Source: Methanothermococcus sp. SCGC AD-155-E23 (GTDB taxonomy: Archaea; AGJL01; Methanococci; Methanococcales; Methanococcaceae). From it: 64,000 nt of DNA. The position numbers were made by a program, and so were the translations under genes. A model generated the notes under the pieces. That model saw nothing but the letters and a program-made list of their open reading frames with translations. It was not told where the DNA came from and ran no database searches. The stretch lies in the NCBI GenBank assembly GCA_019561615.1, contig JAHEQA010000036.1, forward strand, positions 27,335-91,334, in the 5' to 3' direction. Shown in pieces: positions 8,598 through 18,264 of this stretch; position 1 is the first letter of the stretch; each line of letters starts with the position of its first letter.

Positions 8598-9615
8598 TCT
8601 TTAACCTAGACTTGATAGGTGGTGTGTAGATAGGTTCCTCCTTAAGTATACCCTCTGGTTTGTAGCAGAGTATGAGAAGTGCCAAGATCCCAAAGACTAT
8701 ATACTGTAGCCAGACTGCCTCAAAGGGTAGGTGAAGTAGATACTTGATATCGAACTTGTAGAAGTCTATCAGCATCTTAAGTAGCACAAATATAAAGGCA
8801 CCTAGAACTACCCCCTTGTTGTTCCCCTTACCTCCCAGAAGTACTATAAGGAAGGGGTAGAACGTCCATTCAACCCTGTTAAATGCATTTACTACAACAC
8901 TTGAGGAGTAGAATACAAAGATCACCCCTGCAATGGCAGCGATTGCAGAACCTAGGGCCATGGTTTTAACCCTTAACTTCATCACATCCCTACCAAAGGC
9001 CTTTATTAGATCCTCGTTCTCCCTGTGACCCCTAAGTATCCTACCGTAGGGACTGTTCAACAACCTCTCCAGGAAGAGGTAAACAAGTAGTGCAGATATC
9101 AAAGCCAGTACTGTATAGGCGTAAACCCTGTACTCCCCAGGTACAAAGGCCAGTATATCAGGTACTGATACCCCGTAGTATCCTCCTACTATCTCTGTGT
9201 TGTAAAATAAGATGAGATAAACCACCTCACTTATGGCCAAGAGGGTAACACCTAGGTAGTCCCCCTTAAGTTTTGCACTTGGGAGTATAGAGAGTGCCCC
9301 TGCTATAGCCCCTGCAACTACAGCCATTGTTACACAGAATAGAAAGATGCCCAATCCTATCAGTGGATTTTGACTTATTATCTCTGTCATCTTATAGGCT
9401 GCAAGGCTACTTGCAGAGATAAAGTCTCCCTCAATTCCAAAGTACCAGATTAAAAGTCTATTTAAAATCCCCCCAACTACAAGGGCACCTGTCAATACAG
9501 AGAGGGCCTTACCAAAGTTAGGTATCCCTCCATATCCAAACTCCAGGTTTAAACTAAGAGATACTATGGTGTAGAGAGCGAAGAAAAAGAGTATTAGGGT
9601 TATAAGTTCAACCAT
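8587..9615 (-). CDS. livM: Branched-chain amino acid ABC transporter permease LivM
   Basis: A multi-pass membrane protein of the LivM type. It has about eight to ten hydrophobic segments and the family phrases LSLNLEFGYGGIPNFGKALSV near the N-terminus and RVEWTFYPFLIVLLGGKGNNKGVVLGAFIFV near the C-terminus, where the EAA-like cytoplasmic loop contacts the ATPase. The ATG at 9615 (MVELITL) is preferred over an upstream GTG at 9633 because a GGAGGAGGGTGG site lies just before it. The gene overlaps livH by 16 bases. With livH, livF, livG and the binding protein it forms one minus-strand transporter operon. Substrate specificity inside the amino acid/amide/urea group cannot be read from sequence. 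Confidence 0.9.
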   Translation of the reverse strand: MVELITLILFFFALYTIVSLSLNLEFGYGGIPNFGKALSVLTGALVVGGILNRLLIWYFGIEGDFISASSLAAYKMTEIISQNPLIGLGIFLFCVTMAVVAGAIAGALSILPSAKLKGDYLGVTLLAISEVVYLILFYNTEIVGGYYGVSVPDILAFVPGEYRVYAYTVLALISALLVYLFLERLLNSPYGRILRGHRENEDLIKAFGRDVMKLRVKTMALGSAIAAIAGVIFVFYSSSVVVNAFNRVEWTFYPFLIVLLGGKGNNKGVVLGAFIFVLLKMLIDFYKFDIKYLLHLPFEAVWLQYIVFGILALLILCYKPEGILKEEPIYTPPIKSRLKTNP

Positions 9616-10520
9616 CTTTCCACCCTCCTCCACATCTCAGTACCAGTTATACCCCTTGGATGTAGGAGTATGGTAACTATCATCATAAGTAGGGAGATCA
9701 CCTTGCTGTAAACCAGGACACCAGGTCCTAGGAGTATGGAGAGTATATATGTAAACAGGGACTCGGAGACCCCTATGATATAACCCCCTACCAGGGCACC
9801 TACTATATGGTAGAGTCCTCCCACTATACTAGCAGCAAATATGGAGACTACAATGAAGTATCCAGTTTGAGGGATTATCTCCTGAAGGTAGGGGAGTACA
9901 GAACCAGCCATACATGCAAGAGCTCCAGAGAGGAACCAGGAGAAGAGTCTAGTATTCTCCACATTTATACCCATAGCCTCTGCCAGGGAGGGGTTCTCCA
10001 TAGAGGCCCTAAGTGCAATACCAAATTTAGTTTTATAGAGTAACAGGTAAAGACCTAGGATAGTTAAAAGTACTAGAAGAGAGGATACTACAAGTCTTCC
10101 AGGTATACCGTAGATATTGAAGTCCAGGGAGGTAAATACGAAAAGTGTCTCGGTTTTCTTTGTTATGGCACTTAACACCTCAGAGTAGGCCCCTATTATA
10201 CCGAAGAGAATAAGATCCCAGGCCAAGGTAGCTATCATCAACATCTCTATAGAGGCCTTCCTCTTGATAAGTGGCTTCAAGGCTATGTAGTAGGTGGAGA
10301 TTCCCAGGATACCTCCTAGGATAAAGGTAACAGGTATGGAGAGATAGGGGTTTAAACCTATTAACCTCAACAGTGTTAACGCTATATAGGATCCCACTAT
10401 GGCGAAGGAGGCCTGGGCAAAGTTTGGCACCCCAGTGGTAATATAGGTCATGGTAAGTCCAAGGGCCAAAAGTACTAGAAGATTTGACCACACTATAGCA
10501 CCTATAAGTACATCTATCAT
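9600..10520 (-). CDS. livH: Branched-chain amino acid ABC transporter permease LivH
   Basis: Integral membrane permease of the LivH type, about 306 residues, with roughly eight hydrophobic segments. Typical signatures are LLALGLTMTYITTGVPNFAQASFAIVGSY near the N-terminus and TGYFIVVSIFAASIVGGLYHIVGALVGGYIIGVSE in the cytoplasmic loop region. The start is set at the ATG at 10520 because GGTGATAGGG immediately precedes it; a GTG nine bases upstream is the alternative. It pairs with LivM as the heterodimeric membrane channel and lies between livF and livM in the same orientation. Confidence 0.9.
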   Translation of the reverse strand: MIDVLIGAIVWSNLLVLLALGLTMTYITTGVPNFAQASFAIVGSYIALTLLRLIGLNPYLSIPVTFILGGILGISTYYIALKPLIKRKASIEMLMIATLAWDLILFGIIGAYSEVLSAITKKTETLFVFTSLDFNIYGIPGRLVVSSLLVLLTILGLYLLLYKTKFGIALRASMENPSLAEAMGINVENTRLFSWFLSGALACMAGSVLPYLQEIIPQTGYFIVVSIFAASIVGGLYHIVGALVGGYIIGVSESLFTYILSILLGPGVLVYSKVISLLMMIVTILLHPRGITGTEMWRRVERWLNL

Positions 10521-10550
10521 CCCTATCACCGTTAAAAAAATAAAAAATTT

Positions 10551-11273
10551 TTAACATTCCTCGATACCTACTACACCTAGGAAGTAACTTTGGAATTTCT
10601 CATGGTTTAGAAGAGACTTAGCTGAGCCTCCATAGGCCACCCTACCACTGACGAACATATAACCTACATCACTTATCTCCAGTGCCCTCTTTGCATTCTG
10701 TTCCACTAATATAGGGGTGATATCGTAGTTATCCCTCAACTCCACTATCTTGTCAAATATAACCTGGGCAAGTTTTGGAGACAGTTGTGCAGTAGGTTCA
10801 TCTAACATCAGTATCCTAGTCTTCCTTACAAGGGCTGTTGCCATTGCAAGCATCTGTCTCTGTCCTCCACTAAGGGATCCAGCCTTCCTATCCAGTATAC
10901 CCCTAAGTTCTGGGAACACCTCTAAGGCAAAGTTTATCCTCTCCTCTAACTCATCCCCGTTAAGTATATAGCCAGCTATCCTCAGGTTCTCCCTTACAGT
11001 GAGGTTTGTAAATACGTTGTTTGTCTGAGGTAGATAGGAGATACCCATCTTAGTCTTCTCATGAGGTGGTGTATAGGTTATATCCCTTCCCTCATAGGTT
11101 ACCCTACCTGAGTAGATATCTGTAAGTCCAAAGAGGGATTTGAGGAAGGTGGATTTACCACTACCATTTGGACCTACTATGGTGGTTATCTCTCCCTTGG
11201 GTACCTCTAGATCTATGTCAAAGAGGATCTGTAACTTTCCATATCCTGAGTTAAGTTTTTCCACCTTAATCAC
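10551..11273 (-). CDS. livF: Branched-chain amino acid ABC transporter ATP-binding protein LivF
   Basis: A 240-residue ABC ATPase: Walker [10 protein letters not shown] (about residues 34-42), signature LSGGQRQML, Walker [14 protein letters not shown], and a switch region [11 protein letters not shown] where the usual histidine is replaced by glutamine-asparagine (EQN). That replacement is normal for LivF. The order and length match LivF and not LivG. The GTG start at 11273 has a strong GGAGGTG site seven bases upstream and overlaps the 3' end of livG by 8 bases, so translation is coupled. Confidence 0.93.
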   Translation of the reverse strand: MIKVEKLNSGYGKLQILFDIDLEVPKGEITTIVGPNGSGKSTFLKSLFGLTDIYSGRVTYEGRDITYTPPHEKTKMGISYLPQTNNVFTNLTVRENLRIAGYILNGDELEERINFALEVFPELRGILDRKAGSLSGGQRQMLAMATALVRKTRILMLDEPTAQLSPKLAQVIFDKIVELRDNYDITPILVEQNAKRALEISDVGYMFVSGRVAYGGSAKSLLNHEKFQSYFLGVVGIEEC

Positions 11274-12027
11274 CTATATACACCTCCGTAACTTTTGGAT
11301 CCTTTAATACCTTTTCAATCTCATCTCTACCCTTTCCATGGGCTATGACAGAACCGTTGAACATAACGTAGAGGTTGTCCACGTACTTTAATACAATATC
11401 TAAACGGTGTTCCACTATTAAAAAGGATATACCCCTATTCTTCAGCTCAACAACATGGGAGAAGATGTTATGGGCGAGACCGGGAGCTACCCCGGCGATA
11501 GGTTCATCCATTATGATAAGTTTTGGATCTGTTATAAGTGCCCTCCCTATCTCCAACAACTTCATCTGACCACCACTTAGAGATTTGGAGGGATGGTCCC
11601 ATCTGTGATCCAACTTTAAAAACTCCAGTATCTTAAAGGCCCTCTCCACCAACTCCTCCTCTTCCTTCATCCATCTACTGGGAAAGAGGGCATTTGTAAT
11701 TTCCTCACCACTGTGCTTTCTACCTATGAGGACGTTCTCAAGAACTGTCATGGACTTTAAAGGTTCAGGGTTCTGAAAGGTTCTCACTATACCGTAGTTG
11801 TAAATCTCGTGAGGTTCCCTGTTTGTTATATCCCTGTTTTCAAATAACACCCTACCAGAGTCTACCTTTATAAATCCAGATATGGCGTTGATAAGTGTAG
11901 ACTTACCACTTCCATTAGGTCCCATAACCAGTGTTAGTTTATTCCTCTCCACCTCGATACTTACGTTGTCAAGGGCCTTTACCCCATCGAAGGATTTACA
12001 TAGGTTCTTAGTCTCCAAAAGAATCAT
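11266..12027 (-). CDS. livG: Branched-chain amino acid ABC transporter ATP-binding protein LivG
   Basis: A 253-residue ABC ATPase with Walker [10 protein letters not shown], the LivG-type [21 protein letters not shown]-loop region, signature [15 protein letters not shown], Walker [15 protein letters not shown] and switch VEHRLDI. The extended Q-loop to signature spacing is typical of LivG. The start at 12027 ([13 protein letters not shown]) is chosen because AGGTGGATATC lies directly upstream; the longer reading frame to 12072 adds an N-terminus that homologues would not have. Between this gene and the binding-protein gene is a 94-base AT-rich stretch with TATA-like elements, so the transporter body may have its own promoter. 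Confidence 0.93.
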   Translation of the reverse strand: MILLETKNLCKSFDGVKALDNVSIEVERNKLTLVMGPNGSGKSTLINAISGFIKVDSGRVLFENRDITNREPHEIYNYGIVRTFQNPEPLKSMTVLENVLIGRKHSGEEITNALFPSRWMKEEEELVERAFKILEFLKLDHRWDHPSKSLSGGQMKLLEIGRALITDPKLIIMDEPIAGVAPGLAHNIFSHVVELKNRGISFLIVEHRLDIVLKYVDNLYVMFNGSVIAHGKGRDEIEKVLKDPKVTEVYIGD

Positions 12028-12120
12028 GATATCCACCTGAGAAAATAAGTACTGAAAAAATAGAACTATCATAATTTTTTATGATAATTGTTGTATAAAT
12101 AATTAATTAAAAAAAGAGGG

Positions 12121-13386
12121 TTATTTCAGCCACTCCACCCTCTTGGTCTCATACCTCCAGATACCTGCCTTTACCCATCCATCCTCTGTTACCATGTATA
12201 TTGCATAATCTCCACTGGCCCTGTCGTTGAATTCGTTAAGCACTATCTTTCCAGAGAGTGGCTTTACACCGTACTCTCCATTGTTGTACTTTTGGATTAC
12301 CTCCCTTATCTTCTCTGTCATAACATCTGCGTCGTACTTACCCTCTGACTCCAGGGTCTCTACGTAGCCCATGGTTAATACCCAGAGGGCGTCGTAGGAT
12401 ATAAGACCGTAGGATGTTGGTGTACCTCCAAACCTCTCCCTGTACCTGTTGATGTACTCCTCAGGACCCTCTGATTCAAAGATGGTACTGTACATTCCAA
12501 CCTTTGAGGTCTTCTCCTTCAACTCCAGGAGTTTGTCACTTTTCACTATACCATCTGATCCTATCCATACAACCTTCAATAGTATGGAGTCCTCTGGGAT
12601 CTGGGAGAAGAGGGTCGCCCCCTCCTCAAACCCTATGTATATAACCCCTACCTTATCCTTACCCTTGGAGTTAACAGCCTTCTTCACATCCTCCTCCACC
12701 TTGGTTATGTAGGGTGACCAGTCTGCAGGTGAGGGGTTACTTGGGTAGGCTATGTAATCTATAACATTTACTCCGTACTTTGGAAGGTTCTTTCTGGTCT
12801 CCTGTGAAAGTCCCTTACCCCAGGCATCGTCCCTGTAGAGTATTACCACGTCCTCTATACCTAAATCTGCCACTAAACTTGCTATGGCCTCACCTTGGAG
12901 GTCGTCACTGGCAACGAACCTGTAGAGGTACTTCTTCTGCTCAGGACTTGTTGCACCTATCAGTGCAGGTAGCGCCGTAGAGGAAGGGGAGATGACAATT
13001 ATCTTGTTGGAGAGTGTGTAGGGCAGTATGGTTTTAACCTCACTACTGGACAGTGGACCTATGAAGAGGTCTACACCTCTTCCCCTTAAAAGTTGAACCT
13101 TCTGAAGTGCCAAGTTAGGATCTAACCTTGTATCTTCTGGCAGGATCTCCACCCTATAGGGCATGTTGTGCTCCTTAAAGTACCTCTCTATGTCCTCCTT
13201 GGCCAACTCCAGGTTATTTTTAGTATCTATACCATGGGTGGACAGAGGACCTGAGAAGTCTACGAGGGCTCCTACCTTTATCACCTTCTCCGATGTGGCA
13301 CCTCCCTGTCCTGTACCGGTGCCAATACACCCTGCCATTAAAAGGGCTAGTATTACCACCCCTATTCCAAGTACTTTCTTCCACAT
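12121..13386 (-). CDS. Branched-chain amino acid-type ABC transporter substrate-binding lipoprotein
   Basis: A periplasmic-binding protein of the LivK/Leu-Ile-Val family. The N-terminus (start MWKKVLGIGVVILALLMAGCIG) is a lipoprotein signal peptide with a cysteine after the hydrophobic stretch, followed by a Gly/Thr-rich linker and the mature domain KVGALVDFSGPLSTHGIDTKNNLELAKEDI. The ATG at 13386 has GGGGTGGTTGAA upstream and is favoured over the ATG at 13407. The protein would be anchored outside the membrane and deliver ligand to LivHM. Family members also bind urea, short amides or other small molecules, so the ligand is open. It is first in the transporter operon. Confidence 0.9.
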   Translation of the reverse strand: MWKKVLGIGVVILALLMAGCIGTGTGQGGATSEKVIKVGALVDFSGPLSTHGIDTKNNLELAKEDIERYFKEHNMPYRVEILPEDTRLDPNLALQKVQLLRGRGVDLFIGPLSSSEVKTILPYTLSNKIIVISPSSTALPALIGATSPEQKKYLYRFVASDDLQGEAIASLVADLGIEDVVILYRDDAWGKGLSQETRKNLPKYGVNVIDYIAYPSNPSPADWSPYITKVEEDVKKAVNSKGKDKVGVIYIGFEEGATLFSQIPEDSILLKVVWIGSDGIVKSDKLLELKEKTSKVGMYSTIFESEGPEEYINRYRERFGGTPTSYGLISYDALWVLTMGYVETLESEGKYDADVMTEKIREVIQKYNNGEYGVKPLSGKIVLNEFNDRASGDYAIYMVTEDGWVKAGIWRYETKRVEWLK

Positions 13387-13461
13387 TTCAACCACCCCGG
13401 AAATCATTTTCCTACTAAGATATATTAGAGGGGTATTGCAAATATAAAAATATTACGACAA

Positions 13462-13755
13462 CTACTCGTACAACTCACATTTCAGAGAGTAAACAATGGT
13501 ATCCTTGGGAAATAGATTTTTGATTTTCTCCCTTATCTCCCTAAGTTCCTCCTCTTCAGGTCTGTATTTTACCTCCTTGTCCAGTGTAAATCCACATCTG
13601 TAGTAGTAGGTGTCACCAACAACCATTCCAATCTCTGGGAACTCTAGAGATCTTACCACTACATCTTCCCCAAGGATCTCCAGTATCCCCTCAAGTATCC
13701 TCTTAAAGTCTATTTTTTCCCTGGTGTAGAACACCCCATCTATCATTATCTTCAT
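13462..13755 (-). CDS. Small uncharacterised protein
   Basis: A 97-residue acidic protein beginning MKIMIDGVFYTREKIDF; I do not recognise the family. The start at ATG 13755 is supported by a GAGGTGGT site. It has a mixed alpha/beta look with no membrane segment. Two cysteines (in YYRCGFTL and SLKCELYE) are not arranged as a metal site. It lies 75 bases upstream of the transporter binding-protein gene on the same strand and diverges from fae-hps. The AT-rich gap downstream, with TATATT/TATAAA elements on the minus strand, suggests that the transporter has its own promoter and that this gene is separate. Confidence 0.65.
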   Translation of the reverse strand: MKIMIDGVFYTREKIDFKRILEGILEILGEDVVVRSLEFPEIGMVVGDTYYYRCGFTLDKEVKYRPEEEELREIREKIKNLFPKDTIVYSLKCELYE

Positions 13756-13826
13756 CTCTACCACCTCAAATAGTAATAAAAAGAATGAGTCACAAGGTAA
13801 ATATTAAAGCATTTAAGGGGACCTCT

Positions 13827-14975
13827 ATGTTGAAATTTGGTGAGGCAGTACTTGGAAGGGATATTGTTGCCACTGTTAACCTAATAATAGGTAGGGGAGA
13901 GAGGATAGACACTGCATTCACCAATGCATTAACAAGGGTACCTACTCCTATACTGGCAAATCTAAGGGATAACCTTATAGTGAAACCCTTAACCTTGGTA
14001 GTGCCTAGGAACACCTTAACAAGTGATATCCAGTGTAACCTTCTCCACGGTCCTATACAGTACGGAGTGGCAAAGGCTGTTGCAGACTTGGAGCTAGAGG
14101 AGGATCTAAAGTTGATAGTTACAGTCTCTGTACCAGATATACCCTATACCCAACTTAACAAGAGGAAGCTCTTCCACTACTACTACGGTGCTACAAGGTT
14201 GGCTATAAAGAGGGCCCTAAATGACTACCCCTCAAGGGAGAAGGTTAAGGAGGAGAAGTACAGGGCTATTCATCCCCTTGTTGGCTTTAGGGATATTAGG
14301 TTGGAGAGGCCCCCCTATCTCCAGGTTGCATTGGATATACCCTCTATGGAAAATGTGGAGTACGTGCTAGAGTCCCTCCCACCAAGTGACAGGATAATAG
14401 TTGAGGCAGGTACCCCTCTTATTAAGAAGTACGGTATCAATGTTGTGGAGCGTATAAGGGAGATATACGACGGTTTCATCGTTGCAGATCTTAAGACCTT
14501 GGATACAGGGAGGGTGGAGGTGAGGATGGCCTTTGAATCCACGGCAAATGCAGTGATTTTAAGTGGTACAGCACCTAGGGAGACTATACTAAAAGGTATC
14601 CACGAGTGTGAGAGGTGTGGTATAATAAGTTACCTGGACACTATAAACGTAAGTGATCCCTTTGGCCTCTACGACTCCCTGGAGTTGAAACCTGACGTCC
14701 TACTTCTACACAGGGCCATAGATGAGGAGGGTAAGGTACCAATGAGGGAGTACAGGGAGGTTAAGGGAGAGAAGGGGCCCCTCCTAGGTATAGCAGGAGG
14801 TGTTACCCTGGATAAAATAGAGGAGTTAAAGGAGAAATACCACATAATCGTTGTAGGTAGGGGGATTACAAGATCCAGGGATCCTGGCAGAGTTGCAAGG
14901 GCCATAGTGGATAAGTTGGGAGAGGATATAGACCAGTACAGGTTAGAGGAGGATGAAGATGTCCCCCTCAGATGA
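13827..14975 (+). CDS. fae-hps: Bifunctional formaldehyde-activating enzyme / 3-hexulose-6-phosphate synthase
   Basis: The N-terminal about 160 residues match formaldehyde-activating enzyme (FGEAVLGRDIVATVNLIIG, TAFTNALTRVPTPI, NTLTSDIQCNLLHGPIQYGVAKAV), which joins formaldehyde to tetrahydromethanopterin. The C-terminal about 220 residues are hexulose-phosphate synthase (YLQVALDIPSMENVE, VEAGTPLIKKYG, FIVADLKTLDTGRVEV, ending IVVGRGITRSRDPGRVA). In methanogens without an oxidative pentose phosphate pathway this fusion makes ribulose 5-phosphate by releasing formaldehyde. The start at 13827 (MLKFGEA) has GGGGA upstream and fits the beginning of other Fae proteins; an ATG at 13785 would add 14 residues but has no clear ribosome site. 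The 3' end overlaps the next gene by 23 bases. Confidence 0.94.
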   Translation: MLKFGEAVLGRDIVATVNLIIGRGERIDTAFTNALTRVPTPILANLRDNLIVKPLTLVVPRNTLTSDIQCNLLHGPIQYGVAKAVADLELEEDLKLIVTVSVPDIPYTQLNKRKLFHYYYGATRLAIKRALNDYPSREKVKEEKYRAIHPLVGFRDIRLERPPYLQVALDIPSMENVEYVLESLPPSDRIIVEAGTPLIKKYGINVVERIREIYDGFIVADLKTLDTGRVEVRMAFESTANAVILSGTAPRETILKGIHECERCGIISYLDTINVSDPFGLYDSLELKPDVLLLHRAIDEEGKVPMREYREVKGEKGPLLGIAGGVTLDKIEELKEKYHIIVVGRGITRSRDPGRVARAIVDKLGEDIDQYRLEEDEDVPLR

Positions 14976-16059
14976 TATCATCTCCGTAAGTGATAGCAAC
15001 TTCTTGGAATGTATTAGAGGTAAAAAACCCCTATTTATCTCTGTTATCTCCAGTATAGAGACTACCAGGTATCTCCCTATCTCCGGGGTTAACAGGGAGG
15101 TGATAGAGTATACCCCTGCTGCAGATATGGAGTTGGTAATAAGGGGGAGGAGCCTCTCCCTTCCCTCCCCTCCAGTAGATGCCACCATGTCCCCAAGTCC
15201 TGCAACTATCACCAGGGCAAATGTCCATCTAAAGAATGTCCCTGTTTTAACAGTAGATGCTGGAGCCCTGGTAAAGCCTAAGATACCCCCCTCTACCTAC
15301 ATCCCTGTAGATAGAAAGCCTACTGGAGATATCTCCAAGGGTCTTGCAATGGAGAACTCTAGAAAACTCTTTGAAATTGGCAGGGAGATTGGAAGGAGGT
15401 TAGGGGTTAAGGAGGATTTCCAGGTAGTAGTTATTGGAGAGTGTGTACCAGGAGGTACAACCTCTGCCCTAGGGGTGCTCCTGGGATTGGGTTACGATGC
15501 AGAGGATAAGGTAAGCTCCGGCTCCCTTAAGAACCCCAGGGAGTTAAAGTTAAAAGTTGTTAGAGAGGGTTTAAAGAGGGTAAAATCCAGGGATGTATTT
15601 GATATACTCAACGCCGTTGGAGACAAGATGATGCCTGTTGTTGCAGGGATGGTATTTTCACTGGTTAAATGTAAAAAGTATGTTATCCTAGGTGGAGGTA
15701 CCCAGATGGCCTCAGTACTTGCAGTTATAAAGGAGATAGAGGGGAAGTTAAAAGAGAGTATTTTAGACTCAGGTTACATCTCCCTAGGTACCACAGAGTT
15801 CCTCCTTAGGGATAGACACTCAGATATAAGGGGTTTAGTGGAGGAGATAGGGGAGGATATACCACTGTACGCCGCAAGGTTTCACTACGAGAGATCTAGG
15901 ATAGAGGGGTTGAGGGCCTACTGCAGGGGTGCTGTAAAGGAGGGGGTAGGTGCCGGAGGAATCTCCATATACTCCTATATCAATGGACTCTCCTCGGAAG
16001 ATATAAGGGGTTATGTGGAGGGTAACTATCATCAATGGTATGGAGATAGGAAACTATAA
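14953..16059 (+). CDS. CobT-family protein (UPF0284, TIGR00303)
   Basis: A 368-residue archaeal member of the nicotinate-nucleotide:dimethylbenzimidazole phosphoribosyltransferase family (CobT-like). It shows the glycine-rich VVIGECVPGGTTSALGVLLGLGYDA core and the conserved ILGGGTQMASVLAVI segment. In archaea this branch is proposed to activate the lower-ligand base during cobamide synthesis; methanogens need cobamides for methyl transfer. The 23-base overlap with fae-hps points to co-transcription. The likely start is ATG 14953, preceded by AGAGGAGGATGA within the upstream gene. The exact base substrate is not shown by the sequence. Confidence 0.88.
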   Translation: MKMSPSDDIISVSDSNFLECIRGKKPLFISVISSIETTRYLPISGVNREVIEYTPAADMELVIRGRSLSLPSPPVDATMSPSPATITRANVHLKNVPVLTVDAGALVKPKIPPSTYIPVDRKPTGDISKGLAMENSRKLFEIGREIGRRLGVKEDFQVVVIGECVPGGTTSALGVLLGLGYDAEDKVSSGSLKNPRELKLKVVREGLKRVKSRDVFDILNAVGDKMMPVVAGMVFSLVKCKKYVILGGGTQMASVLAVIKEIEGKLKESILDSGYISLGTTEFLLRDRHSDIRGLVEEIGEDIPLYAARFHYERSRIEGLRAYCRGAVKEGVGAGGISIYSYINGLSSEDIRGYVEGNYHQWYGDRKL

Positions 16060-16112
16060 AAACATTAACATAACTTACTATTTTTATCTTTAATTAAAAA
16101 TAGAGGGAAAAG

Positions 16113-16748
16113 ATGGACATAAAAGATCTAATTCTAAATCCAGATAAATTTTTTAGAGAGCTCTCCACTAGAGAACCCTCCCTTCTACCCCCTTTCCTAA
16201 TTGTTCTAACCCTCTCAGTACTTAGTGCCATCCATGCATATTACAAATTTTCTGTAATAGCCAACATCTTTCCCCCAGATATGCAAGAACTTCTATCTAT
16301 GTTTCTAGTATTTACCCTGTTGACCTCCTTCCTAGGTGGGTTTATAGAATGGGTGCTGGTGGCAGGGATAATGCACCTGATTTCTGCACTGTTTAAGGGG
16401 GAAGGTCCTTTTAAGAGGACCTTGGAGTTTATAGGTTACGGTTTCTTTCCAAACATTGTAGGAGTGTTGCTCACCATATTCATAAGTTACTACTTCCTCT
16501 CAGGTGTAGAGTTACCTACACTAACAATGGAGCAGTTGAAGAACCCTGAAGTTGCAAGGGAGATCCTCGCCTCTATACTTCCAAAGACTATGAAATACAC
16601 CATGGCCTTAATTGAAATTGCAGTTCTCCTCTGGAACTTAGTTCTATGGACCTATGGAATAAAGTATGCCAGAAATTTGGATCTAAACAGGGCATTTATC
16701 GTTGCACTAATACCCACAGTGTTATACCTTATCCACAGATTATTATAG
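16113..16748 (+). CDS. Yip1-domain membrane protein
   Basis: A 211-residue protein with about five hydrophobic segments, starting MDIKDLILNPDKFFRELSTREPSLLPPFLIVL, the usual opening of prokaryotic Yip1-domain proteins (a short amphipathic lead with N-P-x-x-F-F). Its function is unknown; family members are often next to transport or envelope genes. It heads a run of four plus-strand genes (Yip1, CARDB exoprotein, ABC ATPase, FtsX-like permease) that look like one exporter or envelope-stress cluster. A TATA-like TTAATTAAAAATAG stretch lies just upstream. Confidence 0.8.
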   Translation: MDIKDLILNPDKFFRELSTREPSLLPPFLIVLTLSVLSAIHAYYKFSVIANIFPPDMQELLSMFLVFTLLTSFLGGFIEWVLVAGIMHLISALFKGEGPFKRTLEFIGYGFFPNIVGVLLTIFISYYFLSGVELPTLTMEQLKNPEVAREILASILPKTMKYTMALIEIAVLLWNLVLWTYGIKYARNLDLNRAFIVALIPTVLYLIHRLL

Positions 16749-16776
16749 GGCATGACGTCTACCCTAAGGTGAAGTT

Positions 16777-18264
16777 ATGAGAGGGTTCTTTTTTCTATTT
16801 TTATTTCTTATTTTCAGTATTCCTGTATACGGGGTGGAATTTGTAAACTTTGACTATAAAAATGAGTACCTGGAGCCTGGAAAGACCTACGACCTGTGGG
16901 TTGTAATCCAGGCGGAGGAGGAGATGAACAACAGTGTTGTTGGTATTTACCCTTACGGAGTAGGTAGCCAGTATATTGAGATTCTCAAGGGGAAGGATTA
17001 CATTGGATATCTACCTGAGGGTGTAATAGATGTAGGGCACTTTTTCATACATATTAAGGAGGGCACCCCTTCAGGAGACTACAAGGTGGTAGTCTACTGT
17101 AACTATACAAGGGATGGGAAAAAGTACTCAAACAATAGAGTATTTGAGATTCCAGTGAGGGGAAAACCAGCTTTGACACTGGAGTACACACCTCTAATTG
17201 AGGAGGGGATGAATAGAATCTATATAGTGATAAAGAATGAGGGTACAGGGACAGCTCAGGATGTAAAGATAAGGTTTGAAGAGGGAGAGAATATATACGC
17301 CCTTTCCGAGGGGTACATCCCCTATATAAAACCTGGTGAGGGGAAGGCAATAGAGGTAAAGGTCTATGGGGTAGGTACTGGGATGGCAAAACTACCCTAC
17401 ATACTTCAATACAGCACTCCCTACAACAACCTCCAACTGGTGGAGAAAAGTGAAAGTGAAAGTATACATTCAAAGACTGTAACCTATACCTATAAAAATC
17501 AGAGAAAGGTGGAGGAGAGGGGAAATTTAGTATTCAAGATCATTCCAAGTGATGCCGTGGAGATAGAGGTGAAGAATCCCCTTCTTCCCCTTGGAGAGAT
17601 AACTAACTTTACACTTACCCTTAAAAACAACTACAGAGACACCAGATTCACTGTAATGGTGGGGAGGTACTACATAGGAAACAACAAGAAAAGTCTATTC
17701 CTTAGAAAGGGGGAGGTTAGGAATATAACATTTACCCTAAAGATGGAGGAGGGGGGTATTAAGGAGATCCCTGTGAAGGTGATCTTTGAGGGAAAGGAGA
17801 TAGAGAGAAATATAGCTGTGGATGTAATTGGAAAGGCAGAGTTGGTGTTAACAGGTGTAAATGTAGAGGGAACAGGTGACCTAATTATAACTGGGGACCT
17901 ATCCAACCTGGGAACAGGGAGGGCTAGAGGTGTGTTGATATCCCTTAAGAAAACAGAATATGTAATCCCAATGAAACCCTATGAGAATTACTTTATAGGT
18001 ACCTTGGAACCTAACGACTACGGAAGTTTTGAACTTCACGCCAAGGTGATAAATGAGACAGATGTTATACCAGTGGTTATACAGTACCGTGAGGAGAACA
18101 ACAGAGTGGTTAAGGTGGAGAGGAATATAAGTGTCAGGGGTATGGATATCTACATCTCTGGGAAGAGGGAGGGTGAATACATCCCCCTTATATTTGGGGG
18201 GCTATTCCTCCTTGGAGTTCTTTTTTTACTCTACAGGGTATTTTTAGGAAAGGGGTCTAAATGA
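16777..18264 (+). CDS. Secreted, membrane-anchored CARDB/COG1361-type protein
   Basis: A 495-residue exported protein. The signal peptide MRGFFFLFLFLIFSIPVYGVEF is followed by beta-rich Ig-like modules (for example LEYTPLIEEGMNRIYIVIKN and LPLGEITNFTLTLKNNY) of the CARDB/NEW3 kind. A C-terminal membrane segment (YIPLIFGGLFLLGVLFLLYR) with a short basic tail anchors it facing outwards. Its stop overlaps the start of the downstream ABC ATPase (ATGA), as in other archaeal clusters where a COG1361 protein is paired with a MacB-type ABC system. It probably acts as an extracellular partner of that transporter; the ligand is unknown. Confidence 0.85.
   Translation: MRGFFFLFLFLIFSIPVYGVEFVNFDYKNEYLEPGKTYDLWVVIQAEEEMNNSVVGIYPYGVGSQYIEILKGKDYIGYLPEGVIDVGHFFIHIKEGTPSGDYKVVVYCNYTRDGKKYSNNRVFEIPVRGKPALTLEYTPLIEEGMNRIYIVIKNEGTGTAQDVKIRFEEGENIYALSEGYIPYIKPGEGKAIEVKVYGVGTGMAKLPYILQYSTPYNNLQLVEKSESESIHSKTVTYTYKNQRKVEERGNLVFKIIPSDAVEIEVKNPLLPLGEITNFTLTLKNNYRDTRFTVMVGRYYIGNNKKSLFLRKGEVRNITFTLKMEEGGIKEIPVKVIFEGKEIERNIAVDVIGKAELVLTGVNVEGTGDLIITGDLSNLGTGRARGVLISLKKTEYVIPMKPYENYFIGTLEPNDYGSFELHAKVINETDVIPVVIQYREENNRVVKVERNISVRGMDIYISGKREGEYIPLIFGGLFLLGVLFLLYRVFLGKGSK

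Noticed and set aside
13785..13826. Upstream ATG start for fae-hps
   Set aside because: There is no ribosome site before it, and homologues start close to the FGEA motif; the ATG at 13827 has GGGGA in the right place. It remains possible.
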